DNA from: Verrucomicrobia bacterium SCGC AAA164-E04 | GTDB taxonomy: Bacteria > Verrucomicrobiota > Verrucomicrobiia > Limisphaerales > AAA164-E04 | Direction of reading: 5' to 3' | Assembly: GCA_000383715.1 (NCBI GenBank) | Contig: KB911838.1 | Coordinates: 124,001 to 188,000 of the forward strand | DNA length: 64,000 bases | In this document: in pieces, positions 37,124 through 46,840 of the stretch | How the letters are laid out: every line of letters begins with the position of its first letter | Numbering within the stretch: the first letter of the stretch is position 1 | Position numbers and translations under genes: made by a program | The notes under the pieces: generated by a model | Seen by the model: the letters and a program-made list of their open reading frames with translations, nothing else | Database searches by the model: none | What the model was told of the DNA's origin: nothing

Positions 37124-37951
37124 ATGCGAATCGATGCCCATCAACATTTCTGGGAATACCATCCGGAAGAGTATCCATGGATCACCGAAGAATTGGGGGT
37201 GCTCCGCAGGAGTTTTCTGCCAAGTGATCTGGCACCTGAGCTGATTAAATCAGGTCTCGACGGATCGATCGCTGTTCAGGCAAGGCAGTCCTTGGATGAG
37301 TCTCGTTGGTTGTTAAGCCTGGCGGAAAAAAATAGCCACATACTTGGTGTTGTTGGTTGGGTAGATCTTTGCTCTGATCACATCGATGCACAGCTTGCTG
37401 AGTTTTCCAGGCATCCTCAATTTGTCGGAGTAAGGCATGTAGTCCAGGACGAGCCGGATGACTCGTTCATGCTGCGCCCCGATTTTTTGAATGGTATCGA
37501 CAGGCTTAAAAACCATGGGCTCAAATATGATATTTTGATTTTCCCGCAACAGCTGGAAGCAGCACTTAAATTAGTTGCGCAATTCCCGGAACAAGCTTTT
37601 GTCCTAGATCATATTGGCAAACCTTCCATTAAGGATGGTTCCTTGCAACCGTGGAAAAAGCTCATAAAAGAATTTTCTGAATTTCCTAATGTGAACTGTA
37701 AAATCTCAGGTATGATCACGGAGGCGGATTGGGGAAACTGGAAGCAGGAAGACATGAAACCCTATCTGGAGACGGTCATGGAAACATTTGCACCCAGCCG
37801 TTTGATGTATGGGTCGGACTGGCCGGTTTGTTTGCTTGCAGGTGACTACTGCAGAGTCATTGATCTGGCAACGCATTACATTAACCAGCTCTCAACTCAA
37901 GATCAGGATTTGGTCTTTGGTGGAACTGCTGCTCAATTTTACAACATCTAA
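37124..37951 (+). CDS. Amidohydrolase, L-fuconolactonase-like (COG3618)
   Basis: The 275-residue protein is a TIM-barrel metal-dependent hydrolase of amidohydrolase 2 type. It opens with the metal motif DAHQHFWEYHPEEYPW, continues with FVLDHIGKPSIKDG and NVNCKISGMITEADW, and ends with the final Asp region MYGSDWPVCLLAGDY. Relatives hydrolyse sugar lactones such as L-fuconolactone or L-rhamnonolactone. With the sulfatase and export proteins in this window a role in sugar use is plausible. It starts 37 bases beyond attR and would have been 41 bases after the HEAT gene stop before insertion. Confidence 0.85.
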   Translation: MRIDAHQHFWEYHPEEYPWITEELGVLRRSFLPSDLAPELIKSGLDGSIAVQARQSLDESRWLLSLAEKNSHILGVVGWVDLCSDHIDAQLAEFSRHPQFVGVRHVVQDEPDDSFMLRPDFLNGIDRLKNHGLKYDILIFPQQLEAALKLVAQFPEQAFVLDHIGKPSIKDGSLQPWKKLIKEFSEFPNVNCKISGMITEADWGNWKQEDMKPYLETVMETFAPSRLMYGSDWPVCLLAGDYCRVIDLATHYINQLSTQDQDLVFGGTAAQFYNI

Positions 37952-37988
37952 TCCAAGTCTTGATTTGTGAACGGTTGCGTTTGAGGGA

Positions 37989-40805
37989 ATGAATCAGCCA
38001 TCCCTATTCTTGCCGGTTTCACCTAAACTGATGAATTTTCTACATGAACAAATCAACGAGTTAGCCGAATCCAAGCTCGGTAAAAAAAATAATATCCGCA
38101 ATGGCGCTGTGGATATCTCGCCCTTCCGGTCCTTTCTGAAAAAAGTGACTTTGAAATTAAGAACTGAGCATCGCGTTGGGACAGATGGATTGGTAATTGT
38201 TCATGCTCGATCCCATATGATGGATAAGATCATCACCCATCTCTTCAACGATATAGCGACTTTATACGCTGAGGAAATCCCGGCTGAGGCGCAACTTGCA
38301 GCTGTGGCATTCGGCGGATATGGTCGCCATGAGCTGAATCCACAGAGCGATGTGGACATTATGATTCTAAGTGAAGGGGGATTTAAGAGGAGTGGTGCGG
38401 AACCCTGGATGGAAAAATTTTGTGCTGCCTTCCACACCGCCCTGTTGGATTTAAAACTTAAACTCGGCTACATCACGCGCAACATCGCTGATTGTGTTCA
38501 TTACTCCAATGAAGATGTCAAAACAAAGACATCCTTGATCGAAACACGTCTGCTTGCTGGTAACGGAGCCTTGTATCTTAAGATGCAGGAAGCAATGATC
38601 GAAAAGTGCGTCAATGGTCAGGAAGCCGATTATCTTGAGGAGCGATTGGAAGATCAAAGGGCTCGGCGAACCCGTTACGGCAACACCCCCTTCATGCAGG
38701 AGCCGGAAATCAAAAACGGTTGTGGAGGCCTTCGCGATTATCAAAACTTAATTTGGATGGCCTACTTCAAATATCGAGTCAAGTCGCTCGCAGAGCTGTT
38801 GGAAGGGCATCATATCAATTCCGCAGAGTGCAGGCACCTCATGGAGGCCTACGATTTCTTGCATCGGGTTCGCAATGAAATGCACTACCGTAAAAATCGA
38901 GCAGAAGATAAATTGTACAAGAGTGTTCAGCCAGCTGTTGCTTATGGCCTTGGGTTCAAAGAGACATCACCAAGTAAGCGTATCGAAGCATTCATGCAAA
39001 TGGTGTACTTCCACATGCGCCAGATCTTTTTGCTGACCCGCCAACTTGAGGAAAGTCTGGCGCTTGACCCAAAACCAAAGCCAAAATCCATATGGCAAAA
39101 AATATTTTCTAGTCGAGAGGAAGCATCGCCCAAGCCTGTTGATGGGTTCATCTTTGAGGGAGAATGGGTCAGGGCGCTATCCTGGCGTGTTTTCCGGGAG
39201 CAGCCTCGTCGCATGATACGCATCTTCTTGCAAGCGCAACAGCGTGGCTTGCGTATTCACCCCAAGACCGCACAAATGATGCGTCACGGATTGCAGATCA
39301 TTAAAAAGGATTTTCAAACGGATAAACATGTTCGTGAAACTTTTTTGGAAATCATTAGTGAGCGAGGCAATGTCAGTCAGATCCTGCGCATGATGCATGA
39401 AGTCGGGGTCCTTGGAAAATACATCCCTGAATTCGGTAGTCTCACCGGTATGGTGCAGCATGAATTTTTCCACATGTATACCACCGATGAGCATACGCTG
39501 CGATGTCTCGAACATCTGGACAGAATCTGGGATGCAGATCAATCATTTCATAAGCATTATACCAAAATTTTCAATGACCTTGAATCGCCTTACATTCTTT
39601 ATCTGGCACTTTTACTTCACGACACTGGGAAATCCAGTAAGAAAAAAGGGCGCACTCACTCGGATATTGGAATCGATATTGCGCTGAGGGTTGCTCAACG
39701 GCTTGAATTACCTGAAACAGATCAAAAGACCCTCGCTCTTCTGGTAGAACATCACCTTATCATGGCTGAGACCTCCCAGCGGCATGATCTGGAGGATCAA
39801 GATGAAATACAAGCGTTCGCCGAGGTTATCGGTAATCAAGAACGCCTCAATATGCTTACTTTGCTGACCTTTTCCGATTCCATGGGCACCAGCGATGCCT
39901 TGTGGACAGGCTTCAAAGAATCTCTTCTTTGGACTCTTTATGATCGCACGAGTCACACATTGGCTGGTAAAGCGGTGAATGAGGGCGAATTTGAAGGCGA
40001 GAAAAACGAAGTCAAGGCATGGCTGAGAAGTCAACTTAAACCTAGCATAAAAGACGATGAAATTGAGGCTCATGTTGAGAATATGCCTCCTCGATATTTC
40101 AGAAACCGTCCTCGCAATTTAATGGTTGAGGATATGCATCTGGCGCATCGTTTTATGTGGCGGCAAGTGAGTAGACAAGATCGCGCGCTGGAGCCCATCG
40201 TAAAGTGGCGTCATCAACGTGATCGCGGATTTTCTATGGTAGAACTCTGCACTTGGGATCGTCATGCGATCTTTACGAAATTTACAGGAGCATTGACAGC
40301 TGCTGGATTAAACATACTGAGTGCACGCATCTTTTCTAGAAAAGATGGGATTGTCATTGATAGTTTCGAGGTCGTCGATGCTGGCACAGGAAGTCTGGTG
40401 AAAAAAATCAAATGCGACAAATTTAGTAATATCATCAAAAGCGTTCTGAACGAAGCGACGGATCTAGACATACTTGTTGACAAAGCTTCTCAGACTCCGC
40501 CGCTGTATCAGGCGGTCGAACGAGATTCCATTCCCACTAAGATCACTTTTGATAATGAGCGCATGCCCCGGCGCACGATTGTTGAAATTGAAACCGAAGA
40601 CAGGGTAGGTTTGCTATACATTGTTTCCAAGGTTTTTGCGGAATTAAACATTGATTTATCTTACGCAAAGATCCTCACTGAAAAAGGTGCTGCAATCGAC
40701 AGCTTCTATATTCAAAATGAAGAGGGTGAAAAAATCACAACCAAAGCCGAACAACAAGATATTCGATTGGCTTTAACTCAAGCTATGAAACTGGCTGAGC
40801 TGTAA
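37989..40805 (+). CDS. glnD: [Protein-PII] uridylyltransferase / uridylyl-removing enzyme
   Basis: The 938-residue protein has the GlnD order of domains: a nucleotidyltransferase with GGYGRHELNPQSDVDIMIL (split: GGYGRHELNP, SDVDIMIL, about residues 114-132), a GlnD-linker region (CGGLRDYQNLIWM), an HD domain with LLLHDTGK and THSDIG, and two C-terminal ACT domains (DRHAIFTKFTGALTAAGLNI and DRVGLLYIVSKVFAELNIDL, each cut at 20). It adds or removes UMP on PII according to glutamine level and so sets nitrogen assimilation. Neither PII nor glnA is in the window. It heads a likely operon with lspA and miaA. Confidence 0.95.
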   Translation: MNQPSLFLPVSPKLMNFLHEQINELAESKLGKKNNIRNGAVDISPFRSFLKKVTLKLRTEHRVGTDGLVIVHARSHMMDKIITHLFNDIATLYAEEIPAEAQLAAVAFGGYGRHELNPQSDVDIMILSEGGFKRSGAEPWMEKFCAAFHTALLDLKLKLGYITRNIADCVHYSNEDVKTKTSLIETRLLAGNGALYLKMQEAMIEKCVNGQEADYLEERLEDQRARRTRYGNTPFMQEPEIKNGCGGLRDYQNLIWMAYFKYRVKSLAELLEGHHINSAECRHLMEAYDFLHRVRNEMHYRKNRAEDKLYKSVQPAVAYGLGFKETSPSKRIEAFMQMVYFHMRQIFLLTRQLEESLALDPKPKPKSIWQKIFSSREEASPKPVDGFIFEGEWVRALSWRVFREQPRRMIRIFLQAQQRGLRIHPKTAQMMRHGLQIIKKDFQTDKHVRETFLEIISERGNVSQILRMMHEVGVLGKYIPEFGSLTGMVQHEFFHMYTTDEHTLRCLEHLDRIWDADQSFHKHYTKIFNDLESPYILYLALLLHDTGKSSKKKGRTHSDIGIDIALRVAQRLELPETDQKTLALLVEHHLIMAETSQRHDLEDQDEIQAFAEVIGNQERLNMLTLLTFSDSMGTSDALWTGFKESLLWTLYDRTSHTLAGKAVNEGEFEGEKNEVKAWLRSQLKPSIKDDEIEAHVENMPPRYFRNRPRNLMVEDMHLAHRFMWRQVSRQDRALEPIVKWRHQRDRGFSMVELCTWDRHAIFTKFTGALTAAGLNILSARIFSRKDGIVIDSFEVVDAGTGSLVKKIKCDKFSNIIKSVLNEATDLDILVDKASQTPPLYQAVERDSIPTKITFDNERMPRRTIVEIETEDRVGLLYIVSKVFAELNIDLSYAKILTEKGAAIDSFYIQNEEGEKITTKAEQQDIRLALTQAMKLAEL

Positions 40806-40824
40806 TAAGGCCTTTGATTTAACC

Positions 40825-41367
40825 ATGAAATCTCCGTTTCTTCGTCTATTATTCATTGCCCTCGCAGTCATTTTGACTGATCAATCGACCAAGTTCATGG
40901 TAATGGAACATTTAAAGCTTGGAGAACAACGGGAATGGATTGCTGGTTTTTTCCGGCTCGTTCATTGGGGTAATACCGGTGCTGCATGGAGTATGTTTCG
41001 AGACAATAACCTCGTGCTTGCGGGCATCGCTCTGGTCGCTCTAGTGATTCTTTTCTTTTCGCGTAAACATTTTGAAGCTCATCGTTTGATAGGTCAAGTG
41101 GCACTTGGTTTGATGTTCGGGGGAATCATCGGGAATCTGATTGATCGATTCAGGATTGGTCACGTCGTCGATTTTATCTATTTTTTCACCTATCGAAAAG
41201 CCGGTGGAGAGATTGGTTTTCCAGCGTTTAATGTTGCCGATTCTGCCATATGTGTTGGTGTTGGGTTTCTTTTTATTATCACCTTGCAAAAAGATAATGA
41301 ATCGAAATCCATACCTGTGATTTCTTCTGCTCCACCCAAGCAATCTGAACTGGACCTTGAACCTTGA
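40825..41367 (+). CDS. lspA: Lipoprotein signal peptidase (signal peptidase II)
   Basis: The 180-residue membrane aspartyl protease has four predicted helices. It shows the family start DQSTKFMV, GNTGAAWSMF, and the two catalytic Asp motifs: GNLIDRFRIGHVVDF and FNVADSAICVG. It cleaves prolipoproteins before the lipidated Cys, for example the DUF3616 lipoprotein encoded near 56 kb. A hydrophilic tail of about 25 residues follows the last helix. It starts 19 bases after glnD. Confidence 0.95.
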   Translation: MKSPFLRLLFIALAVILTDQSTKFMVMEHLKLGEQREWIAGFFRLVHWGNTGAAWSMFRDNNLVLAGIALVALVILFFSRKHFEAHRLIGQVALGLMFGGIIGNLIDRFRIGHVVDFIYFFTYRKAGGEIGFPAFNVADSAICVGVGFLFIITLQKDNESKSIPVISSAPPKQSELDLEP

Positions 41368-41372
41368 GACGC

Positions 41373-42317
41373 ATGTCAGGCGCCATGGAGAACCAAGCCT
41401 CCCATTTGGATTCATTGTTAAGATCAGCGTTTTGGATTGCTGGGCCTACGGCATCTGGGAAAAGTCAGCTTGCCCTTGAACTTGCTGAAAGAATGGGTTG
41501 TGAAATCATCTCGGTGGATTCAATGCAGGTCTATCGGGGGATGGATGTTGGTACCGCCAAACCTTCGGTTGATGAACGGTCACGTATCCCGCATCATATG
41601 CTCGATCTAGCGGAAATTCACGAATCATACGATGTCGCCAAGTTTCGCAGGCAAGCACTGTTGGAAGCCGAGAAGGTTCAACAACGGGGGCGTAGAATTA
41701 TTTTTTGCGGCGGCACTGGCTTTTATTTTCAAGCCCTGATTCATGGAGTGGGCAATGGTCCTCCCTCCGACCCGAATATCAGGAACGCACTGGAAATCTT
41801 GCCGGTTGAAGATCTCTTTTCAGAGCTGAAAGAGAAGGATCCCCTAACGGCAAAGAGTATCGATCCCCATAACAGGCGAAGATTGGTGCGTGCTTTAGAA
41901 GTGGTGCGGATCACTGGTGCATCATTCACTTCATTCAAGACCGATTGGAAACGCTCTGAACTTGTTGACGCCTCTCGGTTCTGGGTTCTGGAACATTCCT
42001 CTTCATCATTGCGCAATCGTATCGACGAACGGGTGGAAGTGATGATGAAGTCTGGATGGATTCAAGAAACTCAGCGGCTCATCGATTCGGGGTTGAAAGG
42101 AAACAGCACCGCAAGTCAGGCTATTGGATACCGTCAAATCATTGAACACCTGGAGGGGAAGACTTCACGTGATACGATGATTCAATGGATCAAAACAAAA
42201 ACCTGGCAATTTGCCAAGCGTCAGCGCACGTGGTTCAGGCACCAAATAAAAAACAGGCCGGTCAACATGGAAGCTGATCGGCCTGAGAATTTGTTGAATG
42301 AATTGCTGGAAACCTGA
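41373..42317 (+). CDS. miaA: tRNA dimethylallyltransferase
   Basis: The protein has about 314 residues. The ATG at 41373 is chosen; a TTG at 41364 would overlap the lspA stop, and an ATG at 41385 is also possible. The P-loop GPTASGKSQLALELAERMGC is followed by ISVDSMQVYRGMDVGTAKP, the FCGGTGFYFQALIHG motif and DPHNRRRLVRALEV; the tRNA-binding end has TWQFAKRQRTWFRHQ. It transfers a dimethylallyl group to A37 of tRNAs that read UNN codons. It is the last gene of the glnD-lspA-miaA run. Confidence 0.95.
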   Translation: MSGAMENQASHLDSLLRSAFWIAGPTASGKSQLALELAERMGCEIISVDSMQVYRGMDVGTAKPSVDERSRIPHHMLDLAEIHESYDVAKFRRQALLEAEKVQQRGRRIIFCGGTGFYFQALIHGVGNGPPSDPNIRNALEILPVEDLFSELKEKDPLTAKSIDPHNRRRLVRALEVVRITGASFTSFKTDWKRSELVDASRFWVLEHSSSSLRNRIDERVEVMMKSGWIQETQRLIDSGLKGNSTASQAIGYRQIIEHLEGKTSRDTMIQWIKTKTWQFAKRQRTWFRHQIKNRPVNMEADRPENLLNELLET

Positions 42318-42332
42318 GAGCGCAAATTGGAC

Positions 42333-43883
42333 TCAAAGGTGTGCGTCAGTCGGAATGTTCACTAGTGTGTAATATGCTGCGTCATGTAGCAGTGAATCTC
42401 CCTTGTTGTTCGTCAATCCCTCCATATGAAGTTCATGGACATAGCCAGCTCTGATTGGATCTATTTTTATGCGCACGCTCATGCCGTCCTTTGAGACCTG
42501 AGCCTGGGTGATTTTGACTTCCTTCTTGTCGTCTTCGGGTCCACCGTATCGGCTTTCCAATCGGTAAGTGTAACTTTCCATTTTGTAGGAATCCAAATTG
42601 GCAGCTGCCTCTGGGTTGACAGGTTCGGTGAAGGTTAGTTTGAATCCGTCGGGTTGTGCCTTCATTTCGTGGACTTCAAAAGGTATTTTCCCAGTCCATT
42701 TCAAACGTTGCAAACCCCAGGGTCGATTTCCTCTTCCTCCCCAGCCGGCATTCGACATACCGACAAACAGAGATGCATCACTGCCGAAGCAGATTCGGAT
42801 AATACCGCATTGAAAACCTTCACGAAATGGGAAACATGCCCCTTGCCAGTGACCATCAACATTTTCAAGATTGACCCGCATCACCGTGGCGTGGTGTTGA
42901 TCAGCCACAAACAACTGCCCTGCATAGGGACCAAACTTTCCGTCGGTCAAATCCCATCTCAAACCGCTCGGGCTTTTACCCATTTTGTCGTAAGGAAACC
43001 AAACCGCAGGCATTTTGAATTGAGGGATTTGTTGGTGCATGTCCTTCATGAACGTTCCAGAGATAGGCTGAGGCATCGTTTCGAAAGGAGGCCCAGCAAG
43101 TTTTTGAGTGGGTAGCCCCCAAGGATGTCCATGGTAATCACCGAATTCCAAATGTGACAATTTGGAGGCGTTACACCATTCGCCTTGGTTATCCGTGTAA
43201 AAAATATCTCCCCAAGGGCTGTCTTCTACTCCGGCCGGAGATCTGAGTCCTGCTGCCATCGGAAACATTTCACCTGTCTCTGGATTGACTCTTACAGCCC
43301 AGCCACGCCAATGTGCCTGTTTGACTTCAGGGTCAGCATAAGGTTGTCCACCAAAGGGTTTATTGAGAGTGATCCACATAAATCCTTCTTTGTCCATTCT
43401 TGGACCAAAGTTGTATTCATGATAGTTGCCGGATATGTCCCATGCATCGCACACTGTTTCAAAGATGTCTGCCTTCCCATCGCCATTGCTGTCCTTGATG
43501 CGTGTCAGTTCTCCACGTTGTGCGGTGTAGATCCATCCGTTGTGTTCAAGGAACCCCAAAGGCTGTGCAAGTCCTCTGGCCCATGGTCGAAAGACCGCGG
43601 AAGCTGGATCCCCGTATGGATTTTCAAGCACATAGACATCCCCTCGGCGTGTGCCAACAAGTAGGTTTCCATCTGACATCAATGTCATCGCTCCTACCTC
43701 CATTGGCAGCTCTTCCGTAGAAAAGGTCTCGATTTGATAATAATCGGATTCCTCGGCTTCTTGGGTCAAGCTAAACGCGAATAGACCGGCAAGCACAAGT
43801 GCTCCTAATTTACCTGTCAATCCAGGCTTCGAATGAGTTCCCATAATCGTCTTCGTATTTAAAGCTGGTTTTGATTTTTGCAT
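42333..43883 (-). CDS. Secreted beta-propeller, L-sorbosone dehydrogenase-like
   Basis: ATG at 43883 follows GGGAAAA at good spacing; a TTG frame start at 43907 would overlap the upstream gene. The protein of about 516 residues has an N-terminal hydrophobic export segment (LGALVLAGLFAFSLT). A six-bladed propeller of the PQQ/sorbosone dehydrogenase superfamily follows, with MTLMSDGNLLVGTRRGDVYV, RIKDSNGDGKADIFETVCDAW and PAGVEDSPWGDIFYTDNQG (each 20 or fewer). It has no CxxCH motif of its own. It lies 13 bases after a five-haem cytochrome gene, its likely electron acceptor partner. The oxidised substrate is unknown. Confidence 0.8.
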   Translation of the reverse strand: MQKSKPALNTKTIMGTHSKPGLTGKLGALVLAGLFAFSLTQEAEESDYYQIETFSTEELPMEVGAMTLMSDGNLLVGTRRGDVYVLENPYGDPASAVFRPWARGLAQPLGFLEHNGWIYTAQRGELTRIKDSNGDGKADIFETVCDAWDISGNYHEYNFGPRMDKEGFMWITLNKPFGGQPYADPEVKQAHWRGWAVRVNPETGEMFPMAAGLRSPAGVEDSPWGDIFYTDNQGEWCNASKLSHLEFGDYHGHPWGLPTQKLAGPPFETMPQPISGTFMKDMHQQIPQFKMPAVWFPYDKMGKSPSGLRWDLTDGKFGPYAGQLFVADQHHATVMRVNLENVDGHWQGACFPFREGFQCGIIRICFGSDASLFVGMSNAGWGGRGNRPWGLQRLKWTGKIPFEVHEMKAQPDGFKLTFTEPVNPEAAANLDSYKMESYTYRLESRYGGPEDDKKEVKITQAQVSKDGMSVRIKIDPIRAGYVHELHMEGLTNNKGDSLLHDAAYYTLVNIPTDAHL

Positions 43884-43896
43884 GTTGTTTTCCCTT

Positions 43897-46731
43897 TTAC
43901 CATTCAATGAATTGTTCCACTGACGCTTCGCCTTGATCCAATGGAACAGGGATCAATACCTGGGTTTTCTCTCCCTGAACTCGAATGATGGGTTTCAATG
44001 GAAAGGAACCTTTGATTTGAATTTCATAATGGTCACCCACTCGAAATCGGTCGTTGGACAATTGCTCTACTTCGTCTCCCTCAGCCGCAAGAAAATGCAG
44101 CCCATTGGATGCGCTATCTGCTTTTATCTTGAAGATACGCCTCAGGATTGCCCCTCCTGGTTGAATCACTGGCGCAGGTGCTTCCTCAATACTGGCCGTT
44201 TCAAGCTGATACTTGAATATGGGGCGATCGGTTTCCTGGTCCAGAGAATAACCCTTGAATTGCCCCCCTATATTTCTACTTGTCAATTCAGGTTGAGGCC
44301 AAGCAGTTTGAGGAGCATCCAGAAAGGCGAATGCTGGGCCGCTGGGCAATTCCAGAACGTCTGTTCCCAATGCATCCAGAAACGTATCCGTACGGCCACT
44401 CTGAACCCCTGAATGATCGAAGAAACGACCACGCCATACTTTTGCCATGCGGACGACGTTAAAGTCATAGGCGACATTCAATTTTTCAGGAAAGCCCGTT
44501 AATACGGTACGGGGACCGACGTCTTTCATGAACGTACGATGCACAATCGGTTTATCCGCAGGAACTAATTCCATTGCAATCGCGCCCTTGGGTACGATTC
44601 CTACCGGAAATGGCATTGAGTTTTTGAGTGAGAGATAAGACCAGATCGAATCAATCTGTTTCTCTGCATCACCGCCTAGAATATCTTGGAAGGCAGACTG
44701 ACCCTCAGGCCAAAATTGAGGCATACGGGTATCCTTCTTGAAGGAAGCTGGATCCAAAAGGAAGGCTTTGAACCAGCCCGGTTGGATACGGTCATAAACA
44801 CTCGATAAGTCAATGCCTTGAATTGCCAGTGAATCTTGTCCCGCCACTCGATGGCAAGTGATGCATGCAAGGCCAGTGACTCCGATGAATTTCTGGCCTA
44901 TCCCCGCTGCTTCCTCGGAAAAATCGGACTCTTTGGCAAATGCGGGCTGATCATCCACTTCTCCAACCGCTTTGACGAAGGATTGGGCAACAGGCTCAGG
45001 GAAGGCTGGCATTCTCGTTGCCATGTAATGGCGAACATGAAACTTGTCTGAAGTCAGGATACTTGCCATTGCCTCAGGTTTTAACTTGGCACCGACATGA
45101 TTGAGCGAGGGTGGTATCTTACCCTCTTCACCAAGATCAATCTCGATGGCGGTATTGAAATATTTTGAAGCGACCATATCTGACGGTCCACCTATTCCAT
45201 CGCGCTCATGACAGGCATAGCAATTGAATGAAGCGAGTGTTCTTTGAACGGTTTCTGCAGGTGTCAAGGGGGAGGGCGATTTTTCATATGACTTCAATGC
45301 AGCCATGATGTCAGAACGTTGATTATCCGATAATTCATAATCCGGGGCTCCGCGGCGGATTGAATCGCCCAAACAACCTTCAGCGTTATTCACATTGAGA
45401 TCACTCAATCTCATGGCTGGTCGCATGGGTTTCCAGTCATTCATTGAGTGGCATGAAACACACCTTAATGCCGTGAACATTTGTGCACCCATACGCACTT
45501 TCTGTGAGTCCAGGGTGAATGGCTGCGTGCCAAGAGGAATCATTGGTTTGCCTGTATTTCGGACGAGTGCATCCTTTGGAATGGGGCTGCCGCGTCGGCC
45601 TTCGATGCCGGGGCCCGCCCAAAAGACCCTGAGTTCGCTTCCCCCACCTCCGTTGAAAAAGTGAACTTCAAAATCATGATTGCCAGCGCTTAGCTCTACT
45701 TCTCCCATGCGCACCCTGCGACCGTGAATGCCGTCGTTATCCACAACGGTATCGCCATTGATCAAGATGGCTGAACCGTCATCAGACGCCGTTCCGAAGC
45801 GGTATTTCCCAGCTGTAGGTATTTTGATATGACCGAAATACCTTACTGCAAAATTAGAGTTCCTGCCTTTTTGAGGCAGATTAAGAGAAATTGAATCCAG
45901 CTCTCCCTTAAATTTGGGTTCCAGATTAGCGAAGTCAGGTAATGATCGAAGATTATCCAACTCATAATATTCGAAGGCGATGCCAGGCTCTTCCCCCGGG
46001 TCTGCATTTACCGACTGGGGATTGCTCAACTGATCCCTCAACAAATACACTCCGATCGCACGAGCTTCTGACGCATCCAATCGCAAATCAGGCATGCGAC
46101 CTGATGGCCGTGTTGCATGGGGATCCTTTAAAAATTCAACGAGCGCATCAAGAGTCGTTTTTTCTGGTAAGGAATCCAAAGACTGGTAACGCATTCCGTC
46201 GTTTGCAGCTTCTTCAGGTCCGTGACAAGCGACACAGCCAACTCCATGAAAGAGTTTGCGCCCTTGCTCTACCAAGGAATCGGACCCTCCCATGCGATTT
46301 GGTTTCAAGCCTCCGCCTTGGGATGCGAGGAAATGTACAAGGAAATCGATAGCGCCATCCTTGGCGGCCGCTTCAGATGCATGAAAGATATTCGGCATGG
46401 TTACGCCGCTCTTCTTGGACTGGGGATCTGATAAATAAGATTGTAGATAATGAGGCGTCAGTCGGGCTCCTGCTGTGCTCAGATCCGGAGCAGTGCGAGG
46501 CCAGACTCGGGCAGTGATGGTTGCATCTGCCTCATGACAGGATGTGCAGTTTAATTCGCCCAGTAGAAGTTCACCTCGTTCGATAGAGGTGGATTGGTCA
46601 TCCTGTTTGAGGCGTTCATATCCAGCCACTAATGGAGCATCAGCCAACAGTGATCCCTCATCAAACGAGTGCAAAAGGAGAATAAACACACCTGCAAAAA
46701 TGGCTTTTCTCTTGTTAAGGTAAAAATGCAT
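43897..46731 (-). CDS. Multihaem cytochrome c protein with PA14 domain
   Basis: The 944-residue secreted protein has a signal peptide (KAIFAGVFILLLHSF ... LLADAP) and five CxxCH motifs: CTSCHEADA, CVACHGPEEA, CVSCHSMND, CYACHERDG and CITCHRVAG. Between the second and third is a PA14 domain (YFGHIKIPTAGKYRFGTASD, GNHDFEVHFFNGGGGSELRV), a carbohydrate-binding type fold. The C-terminal 200 residues are a beta domain without haem motifs. With the downstream propeller it forms a two-gene operon that probably oxidises a periplasmic or surface-bound sugar-type substrate; this is inference from domains. Confidence 0.85.
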   Translation of the reverse strand: MHFYLNKRKAIFAGVFILLLHSFDEGSLLADAPLVAGYERLKQDDQSTSIERGELLLGELNCTSCHEADATITARVWPRTAPDLSTAGARLTPHYLQSYLSDPQSKKSGVTMPNIFHASEAAAKDGAIDFLVHFLASQGGGLKPNRMGGSDSLVEQGRKLFHGVGCVACHGPEEAANDGMRYQSLDSLPEKTTLDALVEFLKDPHATRPSGRMPDLRLDASEARAIGVYLLRDQLSNPQSVNADPGEEPGIAFEYYELDNLRSLPDFANLEPKFKGELDSISLNLPQKGRNSNFAVRYFGHIKIPTAGKYRFGTASDDGSAILINGDTVVDNDGIHGRRVRMGEVELSAGNHDFEVHFFNGGGGSELRVFWAGPGIEGRRGSPIPKDALVRNTGKPMIPLGTQPFTLDSQKVRMGAQMFTALRCVSCHSMNDWKPMRPAMRLSDLNVNNAEGCLGDSIRRGAPDYELSDNQRSDIMAALKSYEKSPSPLTPAETVQRTLASFNCYACHERDGIGGPSDMVASKYFNTAIEIDLGEEGKIPPSLNHVGAKLKPEAMASILTSDKFHVRHYMATRMPAFPEPVAQSFVKAVGEVDDQPAFAKESDFSEEAAGIGQKFIGVTGLACITCHRVAGQDSLAIQGIDLSSVYDRIQPGWFKAFLLDPASFKKDTRMPQFWPEGQSAFQDILGGDAEKQIDSIWSYLSLKNSMPFPVGIVPKGAIAMELVPADKPIVHRTFMKDVGPRTVLTGFPEKLNVAYDFNVVRMAKVWRGRFFDHSGVQSGRTDTFLDALGTDVLELPSGPAFAFLDAPQTAWPQPELTSRNIGGQFKGYSLDQETDRPIFKYQLETASIEEAPAPVIQPGGAILRRIFKIKADSASNGLHFLAAEGDEVEQLSNDRFRVGDHYEIQIKGSFPLKPIIRVQGEKTQVLIPVPLDQGEASVEQFIEW

Positions 46732-46784
46732 TCCTTTTCTTTGGGGGAATTGGCTTCAAAAGTCAACCATACCAGCACAGAAAT

Positions 46785-46814
46785 AAAAAACGGCAACCTG
46801 ATGGTCTCCGTTTT
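46785..46814 (-). terminator. Terminator on the minus strand downstream of decayed gene
   Basis: On the minus strand AAAACGG-AG-ACC pairs with GGT-TG-CCGTTTT around ATCA with matched internal loops, running into TTTTTTATTT. It sits 27 bases after the stop at 46841 and so argues that a transcribed gene lies, or lay, just upstream. Confidence 0.7.
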
Positions 46815-46840
46815 GAAAAGAGGTTGAGGAGTCGGTTCGT

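Noticed and set aside
42253-42285. CAGG-CCG inverted repeat near the end of miaA as a terminator
   Set aside because: It lies inside the coding sequence and no T-run follows.
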